From: CAZRDB01 sp964598695
GTDB taxonomy: Bacteria; Armatimonadota; Zipacnadia; UBA1398
Length of the DNA stretch: 17,447 bases
Assembly (NCBI GenBank): GCA_964598695.1
Contig: CAZRDB010000105.1
Location: 1-17,447, forward strand
Reading direction: 5' to 3'
In this document: piece after piece, positions 6,222 to 14,702 of the stretch
Layout of the letters: each line of letters starts with the position of its first letter
Numbering within the stretch: the stretch's first letter is position 1
Made by a program: the position numbers and the translations under genes
The notes under the pieces: model-generated
What the model was told of the DNA's origin: nothing
Database searches by the model: none
The model's input: the letters and a program-made list of their open reading frames with translations, nothing else

Positions 6222-8618
6222 ATGCCATCCCTCTCCCTCAGTCTGCTGCTGCTTGCCGCTCCCGGCGGCGGGCGGACCGCCGCCCTCGGGCCCGTTCCCG
6301 TGGACGAGGTCTCGGTCGATGACCCGTTCTGGTCCCCCAAGCTCGCGGTCTGGCAGGAGACCACGCTCCGCGACACCTTCGCGAAGCTCGAGGCCGACGG
6401 GGCGCTGCGCAACTTCGACTGTGTCCGCGACGGCGAGGCGGGCGAGCACGGCGGGCCGCCGTGGTACGACGGCCTCCTCTATGAGACCATGCGCGCCGCC
6501 GCGGACTTCCTGCGTTGCCAGCCCGACCCCGCGCTCGAGGCGCAGCTCGACGGCTACATCGAGCGCATCGCCGCCGCGGCCGCGAAGGACGAAGGCGGCT
6601 ACATCAACACCTACACCCAGATGGTCTGCCCCGACCACCGCTACGGGATGAACGGCGGCGACGACAACTGGCAGCACGACCTGTACAACATCGGTGCGCT
6701 GACCGAAGCCGCCGTGCACTACACCCGCGCGACGGGCAAGACCCGCCTGCTCACGGTGGCCGCTCGCCTGCTCAACACGATGTGCGAGATCATGGGGCCG
6801 GCGCCCAGGGCGAACGTCGTCCCCGGCCACTCCATCGCCGAGGAGGCCGTCGTCGCGCTCTACGTCCTGTTCCGCGACGAGCCGCGGCTCAAGCAGGAGA
6901 TGCCCTTCCCCGTCGACGAGACCCGCTACCTGGCGCTGGTGGAGTTCTGGATCGAGAACCGCGGCCGCACCGAGGGGAGGAAGGCGTTCGGCGCCTACGC
7001 CCAGGACCACACCCCGGTGCTCGAGCAGGCGACGGTCGAAGGCCACGCGGTACGCGCCACGCTGCTGTACGCGGGCATGGCCGCCGTCGCGGCCGAGACG
7101 GGCCGCGGCGACTACCGCGCGGCCTGCGAGCGGCTGTGGGAGAACATGGTCGAGCGCCGGATGTACATCACCGGCGGGCTGGGTGCGATCGCCCACTACG
7201 AGGGGTTCGGCCCCGACTACCTGCTGCCCAACGACGGCTACCTCGAGACCTGCGCGGCCGTCGGCGCCGGCTTCTTCCACCACCGGATGAACCTCCTGAC
7301 CGGCGAGGGCCGGTACGTCGACGAGCTGGAGCGGGTGCTCTACAACGGGATCCTCGGAGGCACCTCGCTCGAGGGCGACGCCTACTTCTACGAGAACCCG
7401 CTCGAGGGGGGGCGAGAGCGCCGCCGCTGGCCCTGGCACCCGTGCCCCTGTTGCCCGCCGATGTTCCTCAAAGCGGTCGCCGCGTTGCCGGGCTACATCT
7501 ACGCCGTCGGCGAGGACCGTCTCGTCGTGAACCTCTACGCCGGCAGCCGAGCCCAGGTCGACCTCGCCGGCACGCGCGTCCGGGTGCGGCAGACGACCCG
7601 GTACCCCTGGGAGGGCGGTGTCCGCCTGGAGATCGCCCCCGAGGCGCCGGCGGAGTTCGGCCTGAGTCTGCGGATCCCCGGCTGGTCGCGCGGCGCCACG
7701 ATCGCGGTCAACGGCGCGGCCGTGCCGGCGCCCGTCGAGGACGGCTACGCCACCCTGCGGCGCACCTGGCAGGCGGGCGACGTGGTCGAGCTGACGCTCC
7801 CGATGGCCCCGACGCGCATCGTCGCGCATCCGGCTGTCGAGGCGGCGCGGGGCCGGGTGGCGCTCCTGCGCGGGCCGGTGGTCTACTGCTTCGAGGGTCT
7901 CGACAACGGGGGCGAGGCGCGCAACCTGGTCCTGCCGCCCGACAGCCCGCTGACGGCGGAGTACCACGCCGACCTCCTGGGCGGCGTGACCGTCCTCCGG
8001 GCCGAGGGGGAGGCGCTCCATGCGACCGACCGTGGCGCCGGGCTGTACCTCCCGGCCGAGGAGCGCGGGACCGGGGCGCGACGTACGCTCACGGCCGTGC
8101 CCTACTACGCCAACGCCAACCGAGCCGCGAGCCCGATGGTCGTGTGGATCCCCGAGACCGCGACCGAGGCGGCCGAGGCCCTCGCGCCGAGTCTCGCGAC
8201 GAGCGCGACGCCCTCGGGCTCGCAGCGCAACGCCGGCGAGACGGTCTGGGCGCTGAACGACGACCTCCTCCCGCGCGGCTCGGCCGACCGGCAGATCCCC
8301 CGCTTCACGTGGAACCCCGACACGGGCACCCCGGAGTGGGCGGAGTACGCCTTCCCGGCGCCGACCACGGTGCGGGCCGTCGAGGTGTACTGGTGGGACG
8401 AGACGGTTGCCGGCGGAGGCAACCGCGTGCCGGCCTCCTGGCGGCTGCTGTACCGCGAGGGCGGCGAGTGGAAGCCGGTCGCGGCGGAGTCCTACGGCAC
8501 CGAGGCCCACACGTTCAACCGGGTCGAGTTCCCGGCCGTGACGACCGACGCCCTGCGGCTCGAGGCGCAACTCCAGCCGGAGCGCGGCGGGGGAATCCTC
8601 GAGTGGCGTGTCCGATAG
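6222..8618 (+). CDS. GH127-family glycosidase (beta-L-arabinofuranosidase type) with C-terminal discoidin-like domain
   Basis: A 798-residue predicted secreted GH127 (DUF1680) enzyme. The founding member, HypBA1 of Bifidobacterium, removes beta-L-arabinofuranose from Hyp-linked beta-arabinooligosaccharides, using zinc-bound cysteines and a Cys nucleophile. The matching residues are visible: GYLETCAAV gives E342 and C344, and WHPCPCCPPMFLK gives C408, C410 and C411. They correspond to HypBA1 Glu338, Cys340, Cys417 and Cys418, so the site looks intact. The (alpha/alpha)6 barrel spans about 30-430 and the beta-sandwich about 430-640. Residues ~680-798 (FTWNPDTGTPEWAEYAF ... SWRLLYREGGEW) look like an F5/8 discoidin/CBM32-like domain, which may bind glycan. 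The N-terminus has a short hydrophobic Sec-like signal. GAGGAG lies 11 nt before the ATG. It is the first gene of the six-gene plus-strand block. Other GH127-clade specificities are possible. Confidence 0.93.
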   Translation: MPSLSLSLLLLAAPGGGRTAALGPVPVDEVSVDDPFWSPKLAVWQETTLRDTFAKLEADGALRNFDCVRDGEAGEHGGPPWYDGLLYETMRAAADFLRCQPDPALEAQLDGYIERIAAAAAKDEGGYINTYTQMVCPDHRYGMNGGDDNWQHDLYNIGALTEAAVHYTRATGKTRLLTVAARLLNTMCEIMGPAPRANVVPGHSIAEEAVVALYVLFRDEPRLKQEMPFPVDETRYLALVEFWIENRGRTEGRKAFGAYAQDHTPVLEQATVEGHAVRATLLYAGMAAVAAETGRGDYRAACERLWENMVERRMYITGGLGAIAHYEGFGPDYLLPNDGYLETCAAVGAGFFHHRMNLLTGEGRYVDELERVLYNGILGGTSLEGDAYFYENPLEGGRERRRWPWHPCPCCPPMFLKAVAALPGYIYAVGEDRLVVNLYAGSRAQVDLAGTRVRVRQTTRYPWEGGVRLEIAPEAPAEFGLSLRIPGWSRGATIAVNGAAVPAPVEDGYATLRRTWQAGDVVELTLPMAPTRIVAHPAVEAARGRVALLRGPVVYCFEGLDNGGEARNLVLPPDSPLTAEYHADLLGGVTVLRAEGEALHATDRGAGLYLPAEERGTGARRTLTAVPYYANANRAASPMVVWIPETATEAAEALAPSLATSATPSGSQRNAGETVWALNDDLLPRGSADRQIPRFTWNPDTGTPEWAEYAFPAPTTVRAVEVYWWDETVAGGGNRVPASWRLLYREGGEWKPVAAESYGTEAHTFNRVEFPAVTTDALRLEAQLQPERGGGILEWRVR

Positions 8619-8620
8619 CG

Positions 8621-8627
8621 GAGGAGG
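8621..8627 (+). promoter_or_regulatory. Ribosome binding site fixing the GTG start of the propeller hydrolase
   Basis: GAGGAGG lies 5 nt before GTG 8633 and only 2 nt after the GH127 stop. It decides the start, because the open frame runs far upstream inside GH127. The resulting N-terminus is a proper twin-arginine signal, which supports the choice. Confidence 0.8.
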
Positions 8628-8632
8628 TACGT

Positions 8633-9754
8633 GTGGACAACCGCACGCCATCGAGGCACTCGCGCCGCCGCTTCCTGCGGGACACGGCCCTCCTGGCCGT
8701 AGGCGGACTGGCGCGTGGAGCTGTCCGAGCGGAGGAGACACCGATGCCCGACTCGCAACGACTTCCAGCGCTTGCGTTCCCGCCCGACAGGGGCAAGCCG
8801 ATCGATCGCGACACGCTCCAGTGGGTCAGCGAGCAGGCCGCGACGCCCCACAAGTACGGGATCGTCCTGCGCGCCCCGGGAGCGGGGCTCTGTGACTGCC
8901 CCGGCGTCTTCCGCCACGCGGGGCGCTGGTACATGACCTACGTCACACAGATCGACGAGGGCTACGACACGTGGCTCGCGGCCAGCGACGACCTGCTCCA
9001 CTGGGAGACACTCGGCAAGACGCTCGCGCGGGGCGGCGAGGGGTGGGACGGCGCACAGCGCGCCGGCTACCCGCCGCTCCACGACGCCCGCTGGGACGGC
9101 TCCTGGGAGGCCCAGGCGATCGACGGCCGCTACTGGTTCTCGTACCTGGGCGGCGCCCTCGACGGCTACGAGACGCCCCCGATGAGCATCGGGATGGGCT
9201 GGACCGAGAACCCGGCCGACCCCAAAGAGTGGCATCGTCTCGTGAAGCCGGTTCTGCGGCCCGACCAGCCGGACGCGCGGGAGATCGAGCGGACGATCCT
9301 CTACAAGAGCTACATCCTGCACGACCCGCAGCGGAGCCTGGGCCACGAGTACCTGATGTACTACAACGCCAAGGGGGCCTACGAGACCGTCATGATGGCC
9401 GTCTCGGACGACCTGCTCAACTGGCGCCGCCTGGGGCCCGGCCCCGTGATCGATAACGGCTCAGGCATCTCGGGCGACGCGCAGGTCGTGCGGATGGGCG
9501 ACCTGTGGGTGATGTTCTACTTCGGGGCCTTCTGGCGGACCGGTGCGTTCGACACCTTCGCCGTCTCGCGCGACCTCGTCCACTGGACGAAGTGGGACGG
9601 GCCCGACCTCATCACGCCCTCGGAGCCCTGGGACGAGACCTACGCGCACAAGCCGTGGCTCATCCGGCACGAGGGCGTCGTCTACCACTTCTACTGCGCG
9701 GTCGGCAGTGAGGGCCGCGTGATCGCGCTCGCGACCTCGGAGGACCTCCGCTGA
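8633..9754 (+). CDS. Tat-exported five-bladed propeller glycosidase (GH43/GH32/GH117-like)
   Basis: A 373-residue protein starting at GTG. SRRRFLRD (residues 10-17) followed by LLAVGGLARGAVRA is a twin-arginine export signal. The body shows the repeated pattern of the beta-fructosidase/GH43 superfamily: CDCPGVFRHAGRWYMTYV with candidate catalytic D88, then DTWLAASDDLLHWETLGKTL, then GSWEAQAIDGRYWFSYLGG, then EYLMYYNAKG ... VMMAVSDDLLNWRRLG, then GDAQVVRMGDLWVMFYFG and DTFAVSRDLVHWTKWD. The blade signature of a display motif plus SxDLxxW recurs at least three times. In this operon an alpha-L-arabinofuranosidase or related exo-enzyme is most likely, but the superfamily also holds fructosidases, anhydrogalactosidases and GH130-like phosphorylases. 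I cannot assign a single GH family. It lies 14 nt after GH127 and 17 nt before the kinase. Confidence 0.85.
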   Translation: MDNRTPSRHSRRRFLRDTALLAVGGLARGAVRAEETPMPDSQRLPALAFPPDRGKPIDRDTLQWVSEQAATPHKYGIVLRAPGAGLCDCPGVFRHAGRWYMTYVTQIDEGYDTWLAASDDLLHWETLGKTLARGGEGWDGAQRAGYPPLHDARWDGSWEAQAIDGRYWFSYLGGALDGYETPPMSIGMGWTENPADPKEWHRLVKPVLRPDQPDAREIERTILYKSYILHDPQRSLGHEYLMYYNAKGAYETVMMAVSDDLLNWRRLGPGPVIDNGSGISGDAQVVRMGDLWVMFYFGAFWRTGAFDTFAVSRDLVHWTKWDGPDLITPSEPWDETYAHKPWLIRHEGVVYHFYCAVGSEGRVIALATSEDLR

Positions 9755-9771
9755 GGGGGAGGGGCTGCCGC

Positions 9772-10698
9772 GTGGGGGATCGCCTGGGCAGCGGAACGAG
9801 CCAGAGCCTCGCAGCGGAGGTAGGACGCTTCCGCGGCGGGGTCGGCTCGGGCTGGCTTGCCGAGCTGCCCTCTCTGCTCGATGCGTGCCGGCGCCGCTGG
9901 GGCCTGACGCTCGCGGAGCCCTTCGGCTACCCCTCGCTGAGCTTCGTCGCGCCCGCCGTCCGGAACGATGGCTCGGCGGCGGTCCTCAAGGTCGGCTTCC
10001 TGCTCGAGGAGCTTGCATGCGAGAGCGAGGCCCTGCGCCGGTACGATGGCCGCGGGGCGGTGCGTCTCCTCGACGACTGGCCGGAGCGGGGCGCCCTCCT
10101 CCTCGAGCGGCTCGTGCCCGGGTCCGATCTGGCCGGCGTCGAGGACGATGTCCGGGCGACGTCGATCGCGGCGCGCGCGATGGGCGCCCTGTGGCGCCCC
10201 GTCGCAGCCGACCACCGCTTCCCCACGATCGCGGAGTGGATGGGCGGGCTCACCGACCTCCGCCGGCACTTCGGCGGCGGGACCGGCCCGCTGCCCGTGG
10301 CCCTCGTTGAGCGGGCGGAGCGGATCGCACGTGAGCTGCTCGCGAACCAGTCCGCGCCGGTCGTGCTCCACGGCGACCTGCAGCACCACAACATCCTCCG
10401 CGCCGAGCGCGCCGAGTGGCTCGCGATCGACCCGAAGGGCGTCGTAGGCGAGCCGGCGTATGAGGTGGGGGCGTTCCTCCGCAACCGACTCGGCGATGGG
10501 CCGGAGGCGGGCAGGCGGCTCGCGCGACGCGTCGATCAGTTCGCGGACGAGCTGGCGATCGACCGTGCGAGGGTTCATGGATGGGGTCTGTCCCAGGCCG
10601 TGCTCTCGGCCTGGTGGAGCATTGAGGACCATGGCGACTGGCGGGAGGCGATCGCGTGCGCCGCGCTTCTCGCCGGGATGCCGCGTGAAGGGGTGTAG
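9772..10698 (+). CDS. APH(6)/hydroxyurea-type small-molecule phosphotransferase
   Basis: A 308-residue cytoplasmic kinase with the protein-kinase-like fold of the aminoglycoside/hydroxyurea phosphotransferases (APH_6_hur family). The catalytic loop reads VVLHGDLQHHNIL, with D202 as base and N207. The metal-binding motif is LAIDPKGVVGEPAYEVGAFL, with D220; the DPKG-x-x-GEPAY form is characteristic of this subgroup. The N-lobe has AAVLKVGFLLEEL, where the Lys contacts ATP and the Glu comes from a following helix. Start GTG 9772 is preceded by a G-rich ribosome site (9753-9764). It lies 17 nt after one hydrolase gene and 6 nt before another, with no antibiotic cluster around. A role in phosphorylating a released sugar or glycoside is therefore as likely as drug resistance. 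That role is inferred from context only. Confidence 0.88.
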   Translation: MGDRLGSGTSQSLAAEVGRFRGGVGSGWLAELPSLLDACRRRWGLTLAEPFGYPSLSFVAPAVRNDGSAAVLKVGFLLEELACESEALRRYDGRGAVRLLDDWPERGALLLERLVPGSDLAGVEDDVRATSIAARAMGALWRPVAADHRFPTIAEWMGGLTDLRRHFGGGTGPLPVALVERAERIARELLANQSAPVVLHGDLQHHNILRAERAEWLAIDPKGVVGEPAYEVGAFLRNRLGDGPEAGRRLARRVDQFADELAIDRARVHGWGLSQAVLSAWWSIEDHGDWREAIACAALLAGMPREGV

Positions 10699-10704
10699 GA
10701 CGTC

Positions 10705-13146
10705 GTGAGAGGACTGCTGGTTATGGCGCTGGTGTCGGCAACGGGAGTGAGCGCGACGGGGGCGACGATCACGGTGCGGGCCGATGGGCCGACACGGCCG
10801 GTCTCGCGCACCCTGACCGGGGCGTGTCTCGAGGACGTCAACCACGAGGTCTACGGCGGGATCTACAGCCAGATGCTCTACGGCGAGAGCTTTCAGGAGC
10901 CCGCGCCGGCCGCGCCGATCGCGGGCTTCTCGGCCTATGGCGGCACATGGACGGCGGAGGACGGCGCACTGACCGGTGGCGCCGGCGACGGGCCGCGGCT
11001 GGTGGCCAACGGCGTCACGCTCGGCGACGGCGAGGTGCGCGCCGAGGTCTTCCTCGCTGACCGGGCCGCCGGGCTGGCCGAGCTGGTCGTCCGAGCGGGT
11101 CGGTGCGGCAACGGCGCCGACTCGTTCGACGGGTACGAGATCGGGCTCGACCCGGCGGCCGGGCTGCTCCGCGTCGGGCGGCATTGCCACGACTACCGGC
11201 TGCTCGAGGACACCCCGTGCGAGCTGCCCATCGGCGCATGGATCTCGCTCACCGTGCGACTCGCGGGCGGCACGATCGAGGTGCTCGTGGACGGCAAGAG
11301 CGTCGCCCGGATCCACGACCCGTCCCCGCTCCCGGCGGGATCGGTCGGCTTCCGCCAGTGGCGACGCGAGGGCCGGTACCGCGCCCTGCGCGTGTCGGGG
11401 GCCGAGGGAACGCGCGATCTGCCTCTCGTTGCCGACGGCGGGGCCACCCCCCAGGTCAGCGGGATGTGGCGGCTCGTGCGGACAGGGAGCGCCGAAGGCC
11501 GCTGCACGCTGCTTGAGGCCGATCCGTACGCGGGCGTTCGGAGCCAACGGGTGGAGTTCGGCGGCGGCGAAGGCTCCTACGGGATCGAGAACCGCGGCCT
11601 CAACCGCTGCGGCCTGCACCTCGAGGCCGGCAAGCCGTACGAGGGATGCCTCATGGCGCGCGCCGAGCGAGAGACCGAGCTGTGCGTCGCGCTCGAGACC
11701 GCCGACGGCTTCAGGCTCGCGGAGCGGCGCCTGACCGTGCAACCCGGCGGCTGGCGGAAGCTGCCGTTCGGGCTCACGCCCTCGGCCAGGGCCGACGGGG
11801 CGCGGTTTGCGGTGGTCCTCGAGCGACCCGGAACGGTCGACCTCGGCTACGCGCTCCTCGAGCCCGGGGAGTGGGGCCGGTTCCGCGGCTTGCCGGTGCG
11901 GCGCGATGTCGCCGAGGGCCTCATCCGCCAGGGCGTGACCGTTCTCCGCTACGGCGGCTGCATGGCCAATGCGAGCGAGTACCGGTGGAAGAAGATGATC
12001 GGCCCGCGGGAGAGCCGACCCCCGTACGCCGGGTTCTGGTACCCGTACTCGAGCAACGGCTGGGGGATCATCGACTTCATCGCCTTCTGCCGCGCGGCCG
12101 GCTTTGCGTGCGTGCCCGACTTCCACATGGGCGAGACGCCCGAGGACATGGCTGACTTCATCGAGTATGCCAACGGTCCCGCGACGAGCGAGTGGGGCAA
12201 GCGTCGCGTCGCCGACGGCTTCCCGGAGCCGTTCGGCCTCCGCTACTTGCAGCTCGGCAACGAGGAGCGGGTCAACGAGGAGTACGCCGACCGTTTCCTC
12301 GCGTTGGCGGAGGCGATCTGGGCCAGGGATCCCGAGATCGTGCTCATCGTCGGGGACTTCGCCTACGCACGACCCATCGACGACCCCGACCACGTCGAGG
12401 GCGCCGCGGGTGGGATCTCGAACCTGAGCGCGCAGAAGCGGATCATGGCTGCGGCGAAGGCCCGCGACCGCGAGGTGTGGTTCGATGTGCACATCTGGAC
12501 CGAAGGCCCCGGGCGCTCCGATGACTTCCGGGCCCTGCCGAGCGTGCAGGAGGCGTTCGAGGCCGTCTCCGAGGGCGCCCGACACCGGATCGCGGTCTTC
12601 GAGTTCAACGCGGGCAACCACGAGCTGCGGCGCGCGCTCGCCAACGCCGAGGCGATCCACCTCGCCGAGCGGCTCGGACTCCCGATGGCGACCTCGGCGA
12701 ACTGCCTCCAGGTCGACGGCCACAACGACAACGATTGGAGCCAGGGGCTGCTGTTCCTCAACCCCTCCGACGTCTGGCTCCAGCCGCCCGGCTACGTCTG
12801 CCAGATGCTCTCGCGCAACTACCAGCCGCTGCTCCTCGAGTGCGCCGTCGAGGGCGCCGAGCTGGACGTCACCGCGAAGCGGAGCGAGGACGGCAAGACG
12901 CTCGTGGTCGAGGTCGTGAACACGAGCGGCGCCCCGGTCGAGACGGTGATGCGGCTCGAGGGCTTCACCCCCACTCGCCCGACCGCTCGCGTCGAGGAGC
13001 TGACCGGCGACCTGCACGACCGCAACACGGCCGACGAGCCGGAGCGGATCGCGCCGACCGTTGAGGAGTGGAGCCACGGTTCCGCGAACGGCGCAGTCGT
13101 GCGGACCTTCGCGCCACACTCGCTCACGGTGGTGCGGTTCGAGTAG
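10705..13146 (+). CDS. GH51-type alpha-L-arabinofuranosidase with inserted LamG/CBM66-like domain
   Basis: An 813-residue secreted enzyme; MRGLLVMALVSATGVSATGA is a Sec signal peptide. The GH51 N-terminal strand region (TLTGACLEDVNHEVYGGIYSQ) is interrupted at about residue 73 by a ~160-residue concanavalin-like domain (GGTWTAEDGALTG ... DGKSVARIHD ... GSVGFRQW, to ~235). A second beta-domain follows at ~240-395, then the (beta/alpha)8 barrel. E520 in LQLGNEE is the likely acid/base and E633 in VFEFNAGNH the likely nucleophile. The 113-residue gap is close to the usual GH51 spacing. An arabinofuranosidase C-terminal beta-domain closes the protein. The start is GTG 10705, 6 nt after the kinase stop, giving a complete signal peptide. 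ATG 10723 is an alternative, with GAGAGGA upstream. The upstream ribosome site is weak (TAGGA), suggesting translational coupling. The likely activity is removal of alpha-L-Araf from arabinan, arabinoxylan or glycoprotein. Confidence 0.9.
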   Translation: MRGLLVMALVSATGVSATGATITVRADGPTRPVSRTLTGACLEDVNHEVYGGIYSQMLYGESFQEPAPAAPIAGFSAYGGTWTAEDGALTGGAGDGPRLVANGVTLGDGEVRAEVFLADRAAGLAELVVRAGRCGNGADSFDGYEIGLDPAAGLLRVGRHCHDYRLLEDTPCELPIGAWISLTVRLAGGTIEVLVDGKSVARIHDPSPLPAGSVGFRQWRREGRYRALRVSGAEGTRDLPLVADGGATPQVSGMWRLVRTGSAEGRCTLLEADPYAGVRSQRVEFGGGEGSYGIENRGLNRCGLHLEAGKPYEGCLMARAERETELCVALETADGFRLAERRLTVQPGGWRKLPFGLTPSARADGARFAVVLERPGTVDLGYALLEPGEWGRFRGLPVRRDVAEGLIRQGVTVLRYGGCMANASEYRWKKMIGPRESRPPYAGFWYPYSSNGWGIIDFIAFCRAAGFACVPDFHMGETPEDMADFIEYANGPATSEWGKRRVADGFPEPFGLRYLQLGNEERVNEEYADRFLALAEAIWARDPEIVLIVGDFAYARPIDDPDHVEGAAGGISNLSAQKRIMAAAKARDREVWFDVHIWTEGPGRSDDFRALPSVQEAFEAVSEGARHRIAVFEFNAGNHELRRALANAEAIHLAERLGLPMATSANCLQVDGHNDNDWSQGLLFLNPSDVWLQPPGYVCQMLSRNYQPLLLECAVEGAELDVTAKRSEDGKTLVVEVVNTSGAPVETVMRLEGFTPTRPTARVEELTGDLHDRNTADEPERIAPTVEEWSHGSANGAVVRTFAPHSLTVVRFE

Positions 13147-13207
13147 GACCCTCGAGGGCTCGGGGCAGGCATCGGAGGATGGGCGGGGCAAGGAAGCGAG
13201 GCAACCC

Positions 13208-14683
13208 GTGCTCTGCGCCGCACCGCTCGTGGCCGCCCTGCTGTTCGCCGCACCGGGGGGAGAGGAGACTCCGGCCGGACGGTTCCTCTCCCCGTACGCC
13301 GAGGAGCCCTTCCCCGCGACCTTCGTCGACGCGCTCGAGGCGTTCCTCGCCACCGAGGAGGCCTACGGCGCTGCCGACTACGAGCGGGCGGGTTCGACGC
13401 TCGCGGGGTTGTGGGACCGGTATCCCCCGGGTACGGCGGCGTGGCCGGGCGGGCTGATCCAGCCGGCCGGACTCAACATCGGCTCTCCGCCCTGCTACTA
13501 CGCGCTGCGGATGTACCAGGACTGTGTCGACTGGCGCCTCTCGCTCCGGGGAGTCGAGCCGCCCGCGCCGCACGTCGCGACACTCACCGTCGTGCTCATC
13601 GGTCACTCCCACGGCACGGAGCCCACGACCCGCGCCGAGCTGGAGGCCGGCACGGGCGTCGAGGCCGCGCACGCGCTCGACCCGCTGCTCCTGGCCGACG
13701 AGAGCGCCGTGGTCCACGAGTCGCTCGCGCTGTTCCGCGAGTGGGTGCTCGCGATCACCGGGGGCCGCCTCGTCGTACAGACCCGGATCCTCTCGCTGCC
13801 CGACCTCGACGTGCCGGTCGGGATCACCGCCCAGCCCCACCGGCTCGCGGGACTCACCGGCGACGCGATGCAGCGCGTCTGGTCGGCCGTCCCGTCCGAG
13901 GCGCTCGCCGCGACCGACTGGTGGTGGGTGCTCCACCCCTCGCACATCCCGGAGCAGTACCCGGACTTCGCGACCATGGAGTTCATCACCGGCGGGATGG
14001 GGCGAGGCCCCGACGGCGCGTCTCCCTGCTTCCTGATCGACGACCGCTGGCTCGTGCGGAAGCCGCCCCACCTCGGCAAGGGGCCGTACACCTCCGTCGA
14101 GCGCAGGGCCTACCTCCCGCAGTGGCTGCAGCACGAGTTCATGCACCACGTCTTCGCCCGCTACCCGGCGTTCGAACTCGAGGCGAAGGGGCACCAGTGG
14201 TTCGACCGCGCGGCGTGGCCCGCCGACTTCGTCGGACGCTTCGAACCCGACTACTACCACGAGGCGATGCACAAGCGGATCGTCCCGGACGGCGTTCCCC
14301 CGCTCCACGTCGCGCTCCGGTACGACGCGCCGCCGCCCCCGCTGTTCGCGGAGGTCCGCCTCTCCGACGTGCTCGGGACCTACCGCCACCGGCCCGTCGA
14401 GAACGACTGGCACGAGGGGACGCTGACCACCGCCGACGGCCCGGACGGCGAGCCGGTGCTGACGTGGACCAACCGAGCCGGCGTCTCGTGGCAGCTCACG
14501 CCCGACCTCGGGAACGGCCTGCTCGCCTGCGCGCCGGGCAGCCCCTACTACGACTCCGACCCGGTCGGCGGGCGGAGCTTCCGCCTGGTCCTCCGCCGCG
14601 ACGACAACGGCGAGTACCTGCCGGTGCTCGAGGGCTTCGTCTTCGGCCAGGGCCTCTACGAGCGCGTGACCGAGCAGCCATGA
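13208..14683 (+). CDS. Secreted metalloprotein of unknown family with two HExxH motifs
   Basis: A 491-residue protein. Start GTG 13208 is the only usable start near the hydrophobic leader (LCAAPLVAALLFAAP); GAGG lies 5 nt upstream and no ATG, GTG or TTG occurs in frame between the GH51 stop and it. The leader lacks basic residues, so the Sec signal is only likely. Residues ~100-230 form an alpha/beta region (TLTVVLIGHSHG ... SLALFREWVLAITGGRLVV). A zinc-peptidase core follows: WLQHEFMHHVF gives H309, E310 and H313, with possible third ligands E325 or H329. A second motif, YYHEAMHKRI, gives H351, E352 and H355. The C-terminus (TYRHRPVENDW ... FVFGQGLYERV) looks like a beta-barrel or lipocalin-like domain. 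I do not recognise the family. It may be a metallopeptidase acting on the protein part of a glycoprotein. It is the fifth gene of the operon, between GH51 and GH95. Confidence 0.82.
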   Translation: MLCAAPLVAALLFAAPGGEETPAGRFLSPYAEEPFPATFVDALEAFLATEEAYGAADYERAGSTLAGLWDRYPPGTAAWPGGLIQPAGLNIGSPPCYYALRMYQDCVDWRLSLRGVEPPAPHVATLTVVLIGHSHGTEPTTRAELEAGTGVEAAHALDPLLLADESAVVHESLALFREWVLAITGGRLVVQTRILSLPDLDVPVGITAQPHRLAGLTGDAMQRVWSAVPSEALAATDWWWVLHPSHIPEQYPDFATMEFITGGMGRGPDGASPCFLIDDRWLVRKPPHLGKGPYTSVERRAYLPQWLQHEFMHHVFARYPAFELEAKGHQWFDRAAWPADFVGRFEPDYYHEAMHKRIVPDGVPPLHVALRYDAPPPPLFAEVRLSDVLGTYRHRPVENDWHEGTLTTADGPDGEPVLTWTNRAGVSWQLTPDLGNGLLACAPGSPYYDSDPVGGRSFRLVLRRDDNGEYLPVLEGFVFGQGLYERVTEQP

Positions 14684-14702
14684 CGAGAGGCGGGAGACGA
14701 CC

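Noticed and set aside
5946..8741. A 931-codon minus-strand frame antisense to GH127.
   Set aside because: Low-complexity translation with no domain signal, fully explained as the shadow of GH127.
9772..10698. Acquired antibiotic-resistance gene.
   Set aside because: No mobile element, integron or composition change is seen. The gene is tightly packed in a hydrolase operon with the same base composition, so transfer is not supported.
13149..13158. CCCTCGAGGG palindrome just after the GH51 stop, considered as a terminator.
   Set aside because: It is only a 10-bp symmetric sequence with no loop and no T-run, and the next gene follows in the same direction; it could be chance.
9691..13353. A 1220-codon open frame on the minus strand, antisense to the kinase and GH51 genes.
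   Set aside because: Its product is Arg/Ala/Gly/Pro-rich with no recognisable motif. The plus strand carries clear GH51 and kinase motifs, and long antisense frames are expected at this GC content.
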